DNA from: Vogesella indigofera
GTDB taxonomy: Bacteria > Pseudomonadota > Gammaproteobacteria > Burkholderiales > Chromobacteriaceae
Assembly: GCF_028548395.1 (NCBI RefSeq)
Contig: NZ_JAQQLA010000011.1
Span: 1 to 64,000 of the forward strand
Direction: 5' to 3'
Length of the DNA stretch: 64,000 bases
Part shown: piece by piece, positions 50,947-59,523 of the stretch
Position numbering within the stretch: position 1 is the first letter of the stretch
How the letters are laid out: every line of letters begins with the position of its first letter
The notes under the pieces: generated by a model
Told to the model about the DNA's origin: nothing
Databases searched by the model: none
The model's input: the letters and a program-made list of their open reading frames with translations, nothing else
Made by a program: the position numbers and the translations under genes

Positions 50947-51176
50947 GCCGAACAGCCTCAACGAAGTTGCGATTGCTGCGCACTGTAGCGGAACATGCGA
51001 TTGAAATATAGCGCTCAGGCAAGAACGCTTTGCCGCGCACCCGCCGCGACGCCGGCCATAGCAGCCGTCGTGCGTCAGCGTGTCGGGTCATGTCTCGCCC
51101 CGGCGCCGCAATGAACTGGCCGGCCCCGCGTTTTATTGCGCCAGCCCAAGGCCGGCCATCACGCCGTGTGGCACAC

Positions 51177-51187
51177 TGCGGCCAACC
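51177..51187 (-). repeat. GGTTGGCCGCA repeat copy before the CopD-like gene
   Basis: Exact core plus TTT, about 27 bases ahead of the start codon at 51215. Confidence 0.9.
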
Positions 51188-51214
51188 TTTGTCATCAAGA
51201 AAGCGGGGCTTGTG

Positions 51215-51688
51215 ATGTGGAATGACTATGCCATCGCCCGCGCGTTGCACGTGCTGGCAATCGTGATGTGGGTCGGCGGCGTCGGCTTTGTCACCACGGT
51301 GCTGATTCCGGCCATCGGCCGCCGCTTCGCTCCCGACCAGCAGTACGCGATGTTCGAGGACGTCGAGCACCGCTTCGGCGCGCAGGCGCGGCTGTGGGTG
51401 CTGCTGGCGCTGGCCAGCGGCGCGTGGATGCTGCACGCCAGCGATGGCTGGGCGCGGCTGCTGGACACCGGCTGGCTGCAGCTGATGCTGGTGGCGTGGC
51501 TACCCTTCCTGCTGATGCTGTTCGTGCTGGAGCCGTTCTTCATCCACCGCTGGCTGAAGCGGCGCGCGCAGCGCGACCCGGCCGGCACCCTGCGCCTGCT
51601 GCAGCGGCTGCACGTGGTGCTGCTGGCGCTGACGCTGAGCGCACTGCTGGCCGGCGTGGTCGGCGCCCATGGCGGCTGGCGCTTCTGA
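51215..51688 (+). CDS. Four-helix membrane protein, CopD-like
   Basis: 157 residues. Four hydrophobic helices: ARALHVLAIVMWVGGVGFVTTVL, LWVLLALASGAWML, LQLMLVAWLPFLLMLFVLEPFF and LHVVLLALTLSALLAGVVG. The first, with His followed by MWVGG, resembles CopD/HemJ-type membrane proteins whose histidines bind haem or copper. Function is not assigned. ATG 51215 has no strong ribosome site. Confidence 0.65.
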   Translation: MWNDYAIARALHVLAIVMWVGGVGFVTTVLIPAIGRRFAPDQQYAMFEDVEHRFGAQARLWVLLALASGAWMLHASDGWARLLDTGWLQLMLVAWLPFLLMLFVLEPFFIHRWLKRRAQRDPAGTLRLLQRLHVVLLALTLSALLAGVVGAHGGWRF

Positions 51689-51766
51689 CGCCTTATCGCC
51701 TGCCGGCAGCGGCCGCGCGCCGGCTTTGCGTTATGCTAGAAGGATCGTCCTTCCGACCCCGACACC

Positions 51767-52711
51767 ATGCCTGCCGTCCCTTGCCCGCCGCCACTTGACC
51801 ACTCCCGCCCCGACGGCCGCGCCGCGCGCTGGCTGCTGGCCACGCGCCCGGCCTTCCTGACCCTGACGCTGGGCGGTGTGCTGCTCGGCATCGCAGGCAG
51901 TGGCGGCGACGCACTGTGGCAACGTTGGCCGCAAGCGGCGCTGGCGCTGCTGCTGGCCTTGCTGTGTCACGCCGCGGTCAATGTCATCAACGATGTGGCC
52001 GACCACGACAACGGCAGCGATGCGGCCAACGTGGCGCGGCAGTTTCCGTTTACCGGCGGCAGCCGCGTGATCCAGAACGCGCTGCTCAGCCGCCGCGACA
52101 TGGCGCGGCTGGCGCAGGGGCTGTTTGCGCTGGTGATCGGCGGCGGCCTGCTGCTGGTGTGGCTGAGCGGGCCGTGGCTGCTGGCCATCGGCGTGATCGG
52201 CGTGCTACTGGGCTGGGGCTACTCGGCGCCGCCGCTGCGGCTGAACAGCCGTGGCTTGGGCGAGCTGTGCGTGCTGCTGTGCTTCACCCTGCTGCCGCTG
52301 GGCGCGCAGGTGCTGCTGCGCGGCGCGCCGTCGCTGTCCTTGCTGGCCGCGGCCTTGCCCTACGGCCTGCTGGCCACCGCGCTGCTGTACATCAACCAGT
52401 TCCCGGATCGCGACGCCGACGCACTGGCCGGCAAACGCCACTGGGTGGTGCGGCTGGCGCCGCAGCAGGCGCGCTACGGCTACCCGCTGCTGCTGGCGCT
52501 GGCCTTGCTGAGCCTGCTGGCGGCGATCGCCGCCGGCCTGCTGCCGCTGCGGGCCGCGCTGCTGTTGCCGCTGTGGGCGTTGCCGGCACGGGCGGCCGTC
52601 ACGCTGTGGCACAATGCCGCGCAACCGGCGCGACTGCGTCCCGCCCTGATCCAGACCATTGCCGCGGCCAACCTGTATCCGCTGGCGCTGGCCGTCATCC
52701 TGTCCTGTTAA
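51767..52711 (+). CDS. UbiA-family prenyltransferase, MenA-like
   Basis: 314 residues, eight or nine hydrophobic helices. Both prenyl-diphosphate motifs are visible: NVINDVADHDNGSD and NQFPDRDADALAGKR. The pattern is closest to 1,4-dihydroxy-2-naphthoate prenyltransferase (menaquinone synthesis), but no other menaquinone gene is in the window, so the acceptor is uncertain. Starts 78 bases after the CopD-like gene. Confidence 0.78.
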   Translation: MPAVPCPPPLDHSRPDGRAARWLLATRPAFLTLTLGGVLLGIAGSGGDALWQRWPQAALALLLALLCHAAVNVINDVADHDNGSDAANVARQFPFTGGSRVIQNALLSRRDMARLAQGLFALVIGGGLLLVWLSGPWLLAIGVIGVLLGWGYSAPPLRLNSRGLGELCVLLCFTLLPLGAQVLLRGAPSLSLLAAALPYGLLATALLYINQFPDRDADALAGKRHWVVRLAPQQARYGYPLLLALALLSLLAAIAAGLLPLRAALLLPLWALPARAAVTLWHNAAQPARLRPALIQTIAAANLYPLALAVILSC

Positions 52712-52720
52712 GCGCCGCGC

Positions 52721-52731
52721 TGCGGCCAACC
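52721..52731 (-). repeat. GGTTGGCCGCA repeat copy before ruvA
   Basis: Exact core followed by TTTT, in the 36-bp gap between the prenyltransferase and ruvA. Confidence 0.9.
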
Positions 52732-52747
52732 TTTTGAAAGCCCCGAA

Positions 52748-53341
52748 ATGATCGGACGACTCACCGGCACCCTGCTCGAAAAACTGCCACCGCAAATCAC
52801 CGTCGACGTGAACGGCGTCGGCTACGACGTGGACGTGACCATGACCACCTTCTACCAGCTGCCGGCGCTGGGGCAGAAGACCACGCTGTTCACCCACCTG
52901 GTGGTGCGCGAGGACGCCCACCTGCTGTACGGCTTCGGCAGCCGCGACGAGCGCGAAACCTTCCGCCAGCTGATCAAGATCACCGGCGTCGGCGCCAAGA
53001 TCGCGCTGGCCATCCTGTCCGGCATGACCGCCGACGAGCTGGCGATCGCGGTGGCCAGCGAAGACATCAAGCGCCTGTCCAGCGTGCCCGGCATCGGCAA
53101 GAAAACCGCCGAGCGGCTGGTGCTGGAGCTGCGCGGCAAGCTGGCCACCGGCGGCAACCTCACCGTGCCCGGCGGCCTGCCGTTTGCCGCCACGCCGGAC
53201 GAAAAGAGCGACATCGTGAACGCGCTGCTGGCGCTGGGCTACAACGAAAAAGAGGCCGCCGCGGCCACCAAGGGCTTGCCGGCGGAGGTCACCGTCAGCG
53301 ACGGCGTACGGCTGGCGCTGAAAAACCTGATGAAAGGCTAA
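52748..53341 (+). CDS. ruvA: Holliday junction branch-migration protein RuvA
   Basis: 197 residues: N-terminal OB fold ([28 protein letters not shown], split), two helix-hairpin-helix motifs ([17 protein letters not shown] and [20 protein letters not shown]) and a C-terminal RuvB-contact domain ([16 protein letters not shown]). Lies between ruvC and ruvB but is separated from each by unrelated genes. Confidence 0.96.
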   Translation: MIGRLTGTLLEKLPPQITVDVNGVGYDVDVTMTTFYQLPALGQKTTLFTHLVVREDAHLLYGFGSRDERETFRQLIKITGVGAKIALAILSGMTADELAIAVASEDIKRLSSVPGIGKKTAERLVLELRGKLATGGNLTVPGGLPFAATPDEKSDIVNALLALGYNEKEAAAATKGLPAEVTVSDGVRLALKNLMKG

Positions 53342-53344
53342 GGT

Positions 53345-54091
53345 ATGGACAAGGTGCTGCTGGTCACCGGTGCCAGTCGTGGCATCGGCGCCGCCACCGC
53401 ACTGCTGGCGGCGCAGCGCGGCTACGCGGTGGCGGTGAACTACCACCGCAACCAGGCGGCCGCCGAGGCGGTGGTGGCCGCCATTCACGCCGGCGGCGGT
53501 CGCGCGGTGGCGATTGCGGCCAACGTGGCCGATGAAATCGACGTGCAGCGCCTGTTCGCCGAGACCGAGCTGGCGCTGGGGCCGCTGACGGCGCTGGTCA
53601 ACAACGCCGGCGTGCTGGAGCAGCAGATGCGGCTCGATGAAATGAGCGTGGCCCGCTGGCAGCGCATCCTGACCACCAACGTCATCGGCCCGCTGCTGTG
53701 CTGCCGCGAGGCGGTAAAGCGGCTGTCCACCCGTCACGGCGGGCAGGGCGGCGCCATCGTCAACGTGTCCTCGGCCGCCGCGCGGTTGGGCTCGGCCGGC
53801 GAATACGTGGACTACGCCGCCAGCAAGGGCGCGCTGGACACGCTGACCATCGGGCTGGCGAAGGAAGTAGCCGGCGAGGGCATCCGCGTCAACGCGGTGC
53901 GCCCCGGTTTCATCTACACCGACATGCACGCCGACGGCGGCGAGCCGGGCCGCGTCGAGCGCGTCAAAGGCGCGGTACCGCTGCAACGCGGCGGCCAGCC
54001 GCAGGAAGTGGCGGAGGCGATCCTGTGGCTGCTGTCCGACGCCGCCTCGTTCACCACCGGCAGTTTCATCGATGTCGCCGGCGGCCGCTGA
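53345..54091 (+). CDS. Short-chain dehydrogenase/reductase (SDR)
   Basis: 248 residues. Cofactor loop VTGASRGIGAATALLA, VNNAGVLEQQ, catalytic Ser in VNVSSAAARLGS, YxxxK in YVDYAASKGALDTL, and a C-terminal FIDVAGGR. Closest in pattern to 3-oxoacyl-ACP reductase/glucose dehydrogenase-like SDRs; substrate unknown. It starts four bases after ruvA. Confidence 0.88.
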   Translation: MDKVLLVTGASRGIGAATALLAAQRGYAVAVNYHRNQAAAEAVVAAIHAGGGRAVAIAANVADEIDVQRLFAETELALGPLTALVNNAGVLEQQMRLDEMSVARWQRILTTNVIGPLLCCREAVKRLSTRHGGQGGAIVNVSSAAARLGSAGEYVDYAASKGALDTLTIGLAKEVAGEGIRVNAVRPGFIYTDMHADGGEPGRVERVKGAVPLQRGGQPQEVAEAILWLLSDAASFTTGSFIDVAGGR

Positions 54092-54124
54092 GCGCGCCGC
54101 GGCATCGTCAACAAGGGGAAAACC

Positions 54125-54907
54125 ATGGCCAACGTAGCGGTACTGATCGACGCGGACAACGTGTCGCCGGGCTGGATCGAGGACGTGCTGGAAGAAGCCG
54201 GCAAGCTGGGCGTGCTGGCGCTGAAACGGGTATACGGCGACTTCAGCCGTCACGACAAGGCGTGGCGCGACCTGTGCGCGCGCTTTGCCATCCACCCGAT
54301 CCAGCAGTTCCCGAACACCAAGGGCAAGAACGCGTCCGACATCACGCTGGTGATCGACGCGATGGACATGCTGCACTCCGGCCGCTACCACAGCTTCTGC
54401 CTGGTCTCCAGCGACAGCGATTTTTCGCGGCTGGCGACGCGGCTGCGCGAGGACGGGCTGGAGGTGTGGGGCTTCGGCGAGGAGAAGACGCCGTCGGCCT
54501 TCGTCAATGCCTGCAGCAAGTTCGTGTACGTGGAAGTGCTGGCGCTGAGCGACGAGGCCAAGGCGGAGGAGAGCGCGGCCAAGGAGGGCGACGGCGCGCG
54601 TGGTAGCGGCAAACCGGCGCCGGCGGCGCGGGTGTTGCGGCCGCTGGACAAGAAGCTGCGCGCGCAATTCCAGAAGGGCATCGAGAGCATGGACGACGAC
54701 GAGGGCTGGGCCGACCTCGGCGGCGTCGGCAGCCTGCTCGGCCAGTGGATGCCGGACTTCGACCCGCGCAACTACGGCTTTGCCAAGCTGTCCGAGCTGG
54801 TGCTGAAGTCGGGCTGGTTCGAGGTCCGCAAGGCCAGCAGCGGCCGCGGCGGGGTGTCGATCCGCCTCAAGCCGGGCAATGGCGGCGGGCGCAAGTCGGC
54901 CAAGTAA
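54125..54907 (+). CDS. NYN-domain ribonuclease-like protein with C-terminal OHA/LOTUS domain
   Basis: 260 residues. The NYN (PIN-like, LabA) domain shows acidic metal-binding positions in VAVLIDADNVSP, KNASDITLVIDAMDMLHSG and FCLVSSDSDFSRLATRLREDG. A low-complexity linker leads to an OST-HTH/LOTUS-like domain (GWADLGGVGSLLGQWMPDFDPRNYGFAKLSELV). The pairing is found in many bacteria and suggests RNA binding and cleavage; the target is unknown. Confidence 0.85.
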   Translation: MANVAVLIDADNVSPGWIEDVLEEAGKLGVLALKRVYGDFSRHDKAWRDLCARFAIHPIQQFPNTKGKNASDITLVIDAMDMLHSGRYHSFCLVSSDSDFSRLATRLREDGLEVWGFGEEKTPSAFVNACSKFVYVEVLALSDEAKAEESAAKEGDGARGSGKPAPAARVLRPLDKKLRAQFQKGIESMDDDEGWADLGGVGSLLGQWMPDFDPRNYGFAKLSELVLKSGWFEVRKASSGRGGVSIRLKPGNGGGRKSAK

Positions 54908-54942
54908 GGCGCTTGCCGCACCATGCCGGCACCAGCCGGGAA

Positions 54943-54975
54943 AAAACCGCAGCGTGAGGCACGCTGCGGTTTTTG
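54943..54975 (+). terminator. Terminator between the NYN gene and ribB
   Basis: AAAACCGCAGCGTG / (C)ACGCTGCGGTTTT stem with a short loop, with A tract before and T tract after, suits both convergent genes. Confidence 0.88.
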
Positions 54976-54977
54976 TT

Positions 54978-54997
54978 TGCGGCCAACGTTGGCCGCA
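54978..54997. repeat. 20-bp palindrome of two overlapping repeat copies
   Basis: TGCGGCCAACGTTGGCCGCA is a perfect palindrome: two GTTGGCCGCA halves share a central AACGTT. It follows the terminator, four bases before the ribB stop. Confidence 0.88.
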
Positions 54998-55002
54998 GAC
55001 CT

Positions 55003-55635
55003 TTACGGCTGTTCGCGCGCCAGCCATTGCACCAGCTCGGCCACCGTCAGTTGCGGCAGCTGGTGCTGCGCGGCGTAGGCGTCCAGTTCGGCGCCGCGCA
55101 TCATGCTGCCGTCCGGGTTCATCAGCTCGCACAGCACGCCGGCCGGGCTGAAACCGGCCAGCCGCGCCAGCTCGACGGCGGATTCGGTATGGCCGCGGCG
55201 TTCGCGCACGCCGCCGGCTCGGGCGATCAGCGGGTAGACGTGGCCGGGGCGGGCGAGGTCGGCGGGCTGGGCATCCGGCGCGATGGCGGCGCGGATGGTG
55301 GTGACGCGGTCGGCGGCGGACACGCCGGTAGTCACGCCCTCGGCGGCCTCGATGCTGACGGTGAAGGCGGTGCCGTAGCGGCTGCCGTTGTCGGCCACCA
55401 TCGGCGGTAACTGCAGCCGCGCGGCGTGCTCGGGTGTCAGGCACAGGCAGACGATGCCGCTGCAATCGCGGATCAGGCGCGCCATTTCCGGCACCGTCAG
55501 TGCGTCGGCGGCCAGGATCAGGTCGGCCTCGTTTTCGCGGTCGTGGTCGTCGGCGACGATCACCGGCTTGCCGGCGCGCAGCGCGTCCAGCGCGGCGTGG
55601 AGGCGCAGGGAAAGGATATCGGTGTGGGCATTCAT
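55003..55635 (-). CDS. ribB: 3,4-dihydroxy-2-butanone-4-phosphate synthase RibB
   Basis: 210 residues, single-domain (no GTP cyclohydrolase II fusion). Active-site motifs: [83 protein letters not shown] and [13 protein letters not shown]. Makes the four-carbon unit of riboflavin. An FMN riboswitch precedes it, so it is repressed when FMN is plentiful. Confidence 0.96.
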   Translation of the reverse strand: MNAHTDILSLRLHAALDALRAGKPVIVADDHDRENEADLILAADALTVPEMARLIRDCSGIVCLCLTPEHAARLQLPPMVADNGSRYGTAFTVSIEAAEGVTTGVSAADRVTTIRAAIAPDAQPADLARPGHVYPLIARAGGVRERRGHTESAVELARLAGFSPAGVLCELMNPDGSMMRGAELDAYAAQHQLPQLTVAELVQWLAREQP

Positions 55636-55696
55636 GGATAACGGTCCTCAAATCAGCTAGTGAGAAACACGTCACGGGGCGTGAAGCGGCGAGCCT

Positions 55697-55707
55697 TGCG
55701 GCCAACC
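55697..55707 (-). repeat. GGTTGGCCGCA repeat copy in the ribB leader
   Basis: Exact core, between the FMN aptamer and the ribB start, in what should be the expression platform. Confidence 0.9.
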
Positions 55708-55766
55708 TGGGGCGCACGGCGTGCGCGGACAGCACCACCCGCCGCCAGCTGGCGTGCGGGGAATGG

Positions 55767-55914
55767 CGTCATCTTCTTTCATCCGGACTGTAACCGTCGG
55801 CTCTGGCATCGCACCAGATCTGCTGACCTTTTGCCGGGCGGCAAAAGCGCTCGCGGGCTCGGCTGCGCAGGCAGCCATACCGCCGGTGGGGAATTGCACC
55901 CCGCCCTGAAGACG
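55767..55914 (-). promoter_or_regulatory. FMN riboswitch (RFN element) of ribB
   Basis: On the minus strand the conserved RFN blocks appear in order: CTTCAGGGCGGGGTG, AATTCCCCACCGGCGGTA, GAGCCCGCGAGCG, then GCCAGAGCCGACGGTTACAG and TCCGGATGAAAGAAGATG. The 5' CGTCTTC and 3' GAAGATG form the closing stem. It lies about 130 bases before ribB. Confidence 0.95.
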
Positions 55915-55915
55915 T

Positions 55916-55943
55916 CGCTTGCGGCCAACGTTGGCCGCAAGCG
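55916..55943. repeat. 28-bp perfect palindrome containing the repeat, at the head of the ribB leader
   Basis: CGCTTGCGGCCAAC (55916-55929) and its complement GTTGGCCGCAAGCG (55930-55943) abut. It lies just upstream of the FMN aptamer and 54 bases before the ruvB start, between divergent genes. Confidence 0.9.
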
Positions 55944-55996
55944 GGGCACAGTATAGCAGTGGTAACATCGGGCGATTGATTCCGAGTGATAGCGAC

Positions 55997-57031
55997 ATGA
56001 TCCAGACCGACAACCTGATAGGCGGCGCGCCGGAGCGCCGCATCGTCACCCAGCAAAGCCTGTCGCAGCAGGAAGAGGCGCTGGAGCGCGCGCTGCGGCC
56101 CAAGCAGCTGGACGAGTACGTCGGCCAGAAGAAGGCGCGCGAGCAGCTGGAAATCTTCATCGAGGCGGCGAAGAAACGCGGCGAGGCGCTCGACCACGTG
56201 CTGCTGTTCGGCCCGCCGGGCCTGGGCAAGACCACGCTGGCGCACATCGTCGCGCGCGAGATGGGCGTCAACCTGCGCCAGACCTCCGGCCCGGTGCTGG
56301 AGCGCGCCGGTGACCTGGCCGCGCTCTTGACCAACCTCGAGCCGCACGACGTGCTGTTCATCGACGAGATCCACCGCCTGAGTCCGGTGGTGGAGGAGAT
56401 CCTGTACCCGGCGCTGGAGGACTACCAGATCGACATCATGATCGGCGAAGGGCCGGCGGCACGCTCGGTGAAGATCGACCTGCCGCCGTTCACGCTGGTC
56501 GGCGCCACCACCCGCGCCGGCATGCTGACCAATCCGCTGCGAGACAGATTCGGGATTGTCGCGCGGCTGGAGTTCTACACCCCGGAGGAGCTGCAGCGCA
56601 TCGTGGTGCGCTCCGCCGGGCTGCTGAACGTGCCGCTGGCCGATGACGGTGCGTTCGAGGTCGCGCGTCGCTCGCGCGGCACGCCGCGTATCGCCAACCG
56701 CTTGCTGCGCCGGGTGCGCGACTATGCCGAGGTGCGCGCCGACGGCACGGTGACGGCGGCGGTGGCCGACGCGGCGCTGGCGATGCTGGACGTCGATCCG
56801 GCCGGGCTGGACGTGATGGACCGCAAATTGCTTCAGGCGATCCTGGACAAGTTCGGTGGCGGCCCGGTGGGGCTGGACAACGTCGGCGCCGCCATCGGCG
56901 AGTCGACCGACACCATCGAGGACGTGATCGAACCGTTCCTGATCCAGCAGGGCTATCTGCAGCGCACGCCGCGCGGACGGATGGCGACGGCGCTGGCGTA
57001 TACCCACTTCGGGCTGCCGACCAGGGAGTAA
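55997..57031 (+). CDS. ruvB: Holliday junction ATP-dependent helicase RuvB
   Basis: 344 residues. Walker [19 protein letters not shown], Walker [12 protein letters not shown], sensor [18 protein letters not shown] and the C-terminal winged helix ([25 protein letters not shown], split). Motor of RuvAB branch migration. Divergent from ribB. Confidence 0.97.
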   Translation: MIQTDNLIGGAPERRIVTQQSLSQQEEALERALRPKQLDEYVGQKKAREQLEIFIEAAKKRGEALDHVLLFGPPGLGKTTLAHIVAREMGVNLRQTSGPVLERAGDLAALLTNLEPHDVLFIDEIHRLSPVVEEILYPALEDYQIDIMIGEGPAARSVKIDLPPFTLVGATTRAGMLTNPLRDRFGIVARLEFYTPEELQRIVVRSAGLLNVPLADDGAFEVARRSRGTPRIANRLLRRVRDYAEVRADGTVTAAVADAALAMLDVDPAGLDVMDRKLLQAILDKFGGGPVGLDNVGAAIGESTDTIEDVIEPFLIQQGYLQRTPRGRMATALAYTHFGLPTRE

Positions 57032-57063
57032 GCGGCGGCAGTGCCGGTTCACGAGCGAAGAGC

Positions 57064-57786
57064 ATGCAGAAAAAGCTGATTATCCGTACCGGCCGCGTCT
57101 ATGCCGGCTTGCGCGCCGAGCTGGGCGATTTTGACGACTGGATCCGCCGCGAGCTGGGTGCCGATGGCGACAGCTGGCAGGTGGTCGACGTGCAGGCCGG
57201 CGAGGCGCTGCCGTCGGTGACGGAGGTGGCCGGGGCGGTGATTACCGGCTCGGCGGCGATGGTCAGCGAGCGCGCACCGTGGAGTGAGGCCACCGCCGGC
57301 TGGCTACGCAGCGCGCATGCGGCCAACGTGCCGCTGCTGGGCATCTGCTTCGGGCACCAGTTGCTGGCCTCGGCGCTGGGCGGTGAGGTCGGCTACCACC
57401 CGCAGGGGCCGGAGGCCGGCACGGTGACGGTGCACACCACGGCCGCGGCGGCCAGCGACCCCTTGCTGTCGGCGTTGCCGGCGAGCTTTGCCGCCAACGT
57501 GATCCACTGGCAGAGCGTGCAGCGCCTACCGCCCGGCGCGGTGTGCCTGGCGCACAATACCTTCGAGCCGCACCACGCCTTCCGCCACGGTTCGGCGTGG
57601 GGCGTGCAGTTCCATCCCGAATTCAATGCCGAGGCGATGACGCGTTATCTGGCACAACTGGCGCCGTTGCTGGACAAGGCGCAGCTGTCGCTGCCGGCGC
57701 TGCAGCAGAATGTTGCAGCGACACCACATGCGGCGGCTTTATTGCAGCGTTTCGCCACCTTGCTGCCCGGGGCTGCGCAAGGTTGA
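57064..57786 (+). CDS. Class I glutamine amidotransferase-like protein
   Basis: 240 residues with the GATase triad: Cys in LLGICFGHQLLASALGG and His/Glu in WGVQFHPEFNAE. Resembles the stand-alone GMP-synthase-type amidotransferase family of unknown partner (YfeJ/GuaA-like). It starts 32 bases after ruvB. Confidence 0.85.
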   Translation: MQKKLIIRTGRVYAGLRAELGDFDDWIRRELGADGDSWQVVDVQAGEALPSVTEVAGAVITGSAAMVSERAPWSEATAGWLRSAHAANVPLLGICFGHQLLASALGGEVGYHPQGPEAGTVTVHTTAAAASDPLLSALPASFAANVIHWQSVQRLPPGAVCLAHNTFEPHHAFRHGSAWGVQFHPEFNAEAMTRYLAQLAPLLDKAQLSLPALQQNVAATPHAAALLQRFATLLPGAAQG

Positions 57787-57851
57787 GCACGCGGCGTACA
57801 ATGCGCGCCAGATGTTTTATTCGCTCATGATTGCTCAGGGAGTATGCAGGC

Positions 57852-58256
57852 ATGTTTTACGCCATTTTGCTGGTGACACTGGCGGTCGCCTTGGTGACGT
57901 CGATACTGGTGGTCCGTTTTTTCAACGAGGCAGTCAAGAAAATCCTGTCGCGCATTGTCGGCGATGATCTGGCCGAGGCCTGGCGCAAGTACATGAGCTT
58001 CGCCATCGTGGTGGTCGGCGTCTCCGGCGGCGTGCGCATCTGGGATCTGGAAAAGTTCGTGCCCAACGGCCGCGAATCGGCGCTGGAGCTGAACGGCGTG
58101 CGCTGGACCATCCAGATCTACCGCACCGTGATCGACACCCTGTCGCAGATCGCGTGGGTGATGCTGCTGTTCTTCCTGTGCACCATGGTCGCCTACGTGA
58201 TCATGCGCGCGGTGGAGGCTCGCGCCAGCGAGCGTAACGGCAAGGCACCGGAGTAA
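57852..58256 (+). CDS. Small membrane protein of unknown function
   Basis: 134 residues, two clear membrane helices (FYAILLVTLAVALVTSILVV at the N-terminus and IAWVMLLFFLCTMVAYVIM near the end) and a weaker one (YMSFAIVVVGVSGGVRIW). I do not recognise the family. ATG 57852 begins at the first helix; the frame extends upstream to 57831 without a better ribosome site. Confidence 0.68.
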   Translation: MFYAILLVTLAVALVTSILVVRFFNEAVKKILSRIVGDDLAEAWRKYMSFAIVVVGVSGGVRIWDLEKFVPNGRESALELNGVRWTIQIYRTVIDTLSQIAWVMLLFFLCTMVAYVIMRAVEARASERNGKAPE

Positions 58257-58289
58257 GCGCTACGCCGGGCCGCTCAGGCCAGCAAGCAA

Positions 58290-58315
58290 ACAGGGCTGCC
58301 GCGGCAGCCCTGTTG
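58290..58315. terminator. Bidirectional terminator between membrane gene and proB
   Basis: CAGGGCTGCC / GGCAGCCCTG (58291-58312), a 10-bp perfect stem with a two-base loop, followed by TTGTCTTG on the plus strand. Confidence 0.7.
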
Positions 58316-58332
58316 TCTTGTGTGCGCCGCTG

Positions 58333-59451
58333 TTACAGCGCGACCATATTGTCGCGGTGAATCAGCTCCGGCTCGATCAGGTAGCCGAGCACGCCCTCGA
58401 TGTCGCGGGTGGCCTTGCGCATGATCAGTCGCGCCTCTTCCGAGCTGTAGTTGACCAGCCCGCGCGCCACCTCGGCGCCCTGTTCGTCGACGCAGACCAC
58501 CGCGTCGCCGCGCAGGAAGCTACCTTCCACCGCGATGACGCCGATCGGCAGCAGGCTGGTGCCTTTGGCGCGTACCGCCAGCGCGGCGCCGGCGTCGAGC
58601 ACCACCTTGCCGGACAGCTGCAGGTGATCGGCCAGCCACTGCTTGCGTGCGGCCAACCGGGTGGTCGGTGCGTTGAGCTGGGTGCCGATCGCCTCGCCAT
58701 CGGCCAGCCGCGACAGCACGTTGGCCTCGCGGCCGCAGGCGATCACGGTGGCGGCGCCGCTACGCGCGGCGCGCTTGGCGGCGATGATCTTGGTGTACAT
58801 GCCGCCGGTGCCGACGCTGGAGCCGGCGCCGCCGGCCATCTCTTCCAGCTTGCTGTCGCCGGCCTCGGCCTCGTGTACGAAGGCGGCGTCAGGGTGCTTG
58901 CGCGGGTCGGCGGTGTACAGGCCCTGCTGGTCGGTGAGGATCACCAGACTGTCGGCCTCAATCAGGTTGGTGACCAGTGCGCCGAGGGTGTCGTTGTCGC
59001 CGAAGCGGATCTCGTCGGTGACCACGGTGTCGTTCTCGTTGATGATCGGCACCACGTTCAGCGCCAGCAGCGTCGACAGCGTGGTGCGGGCGTTGAGGTA
59101 GCGCAGGCGGTCGGACAGGTCTTCGTGGGTGAGCAGCACCTGCGCGGTTTTCAGGCCGTGCTCGCGAAAGGCACTCTCGTAGGCCTGGCACAGCCCCATC
59201 TGGCCGACGGCGGCGGCGGCCTGCAGCTCGTGCACCGCCTTCGGCCGCTTGGCCCAGCCCAGGCGCTGGCAGCCTTCGGCGATGGCGCCGCTGGAGACCA
59301 GCACCACTTCCTTGCCGCGGCGTTTCAGGTCGGCGATTTCGGCGGCCCAGCGCGCCAGCGCGCTCATGTCCAGACCCTTGCCGTCATTGGTCACCAGGCT
59401 GGAGCCTACTTTCACCACGATGCGCGTGGCGCTGTGAATCACCGATTGCAT
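58333..59451 (-). CDS. proB: Glutamate 5-kinase ProB
   Basis: 372 residues, including a C-terminal PUA domain. Amino-acid kinase motifs: [53 protein letters not shown] and [20 protein letters not shown]. First step of proline synthesis. The PUA part ([25 protein letters not shown], split) is complete. ATG 59451 begins at the kinase domain. The repeat at 58648 is read as R-L-A-A-R. Confidence 0.95.
   Translation of the reverse strand: MQSVIHSATRIVVKVGSSLVTNDGKGLDMSALARWAAEIADLKRRGKEVVLVSSGAIAEGCQRLGWAKRPKAVHELQAAAAVGQMGLCQAYESAFREHGLKTAQVLLTHEDLSDRLRYLNARTTLSTLLALNVVPIINENDTVVTDEIRFGDNDTLGALVTNLIEADSLVILTDQQGLYTADPRKHPDAAFVHEAEAGDSKLEEMAGGAGSSVGTGGMYTKIIAAKRAARSGAATVIACGREANVLSRLADGEAIGTQLNAPTTRLAARKQWLADHLQLSGKVVLDAGAALAVRAKGTSLLPIGVIAVEGSFLRGDAVVCVDEQGAEVARGLVNYSSEEARLIMRKATRDIEGVLGYLIEPELIHRDNMVAL
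58648..58658 (-). repeat. GGTTGGCCGCA repeat copy inside proB
   Basis: Exact core without the AA flank; read as R-L-A-A-R in the link between kinase and PUA domains. Confidence 0.85.
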
Positions 59452-59523
59452 GTCGCCGAACCCCGTCAGAAGCAAAGCCGTCAGTTTACCCGATTCCGCC
59501 GCCATGCCGCAGTGCGTCACGGT

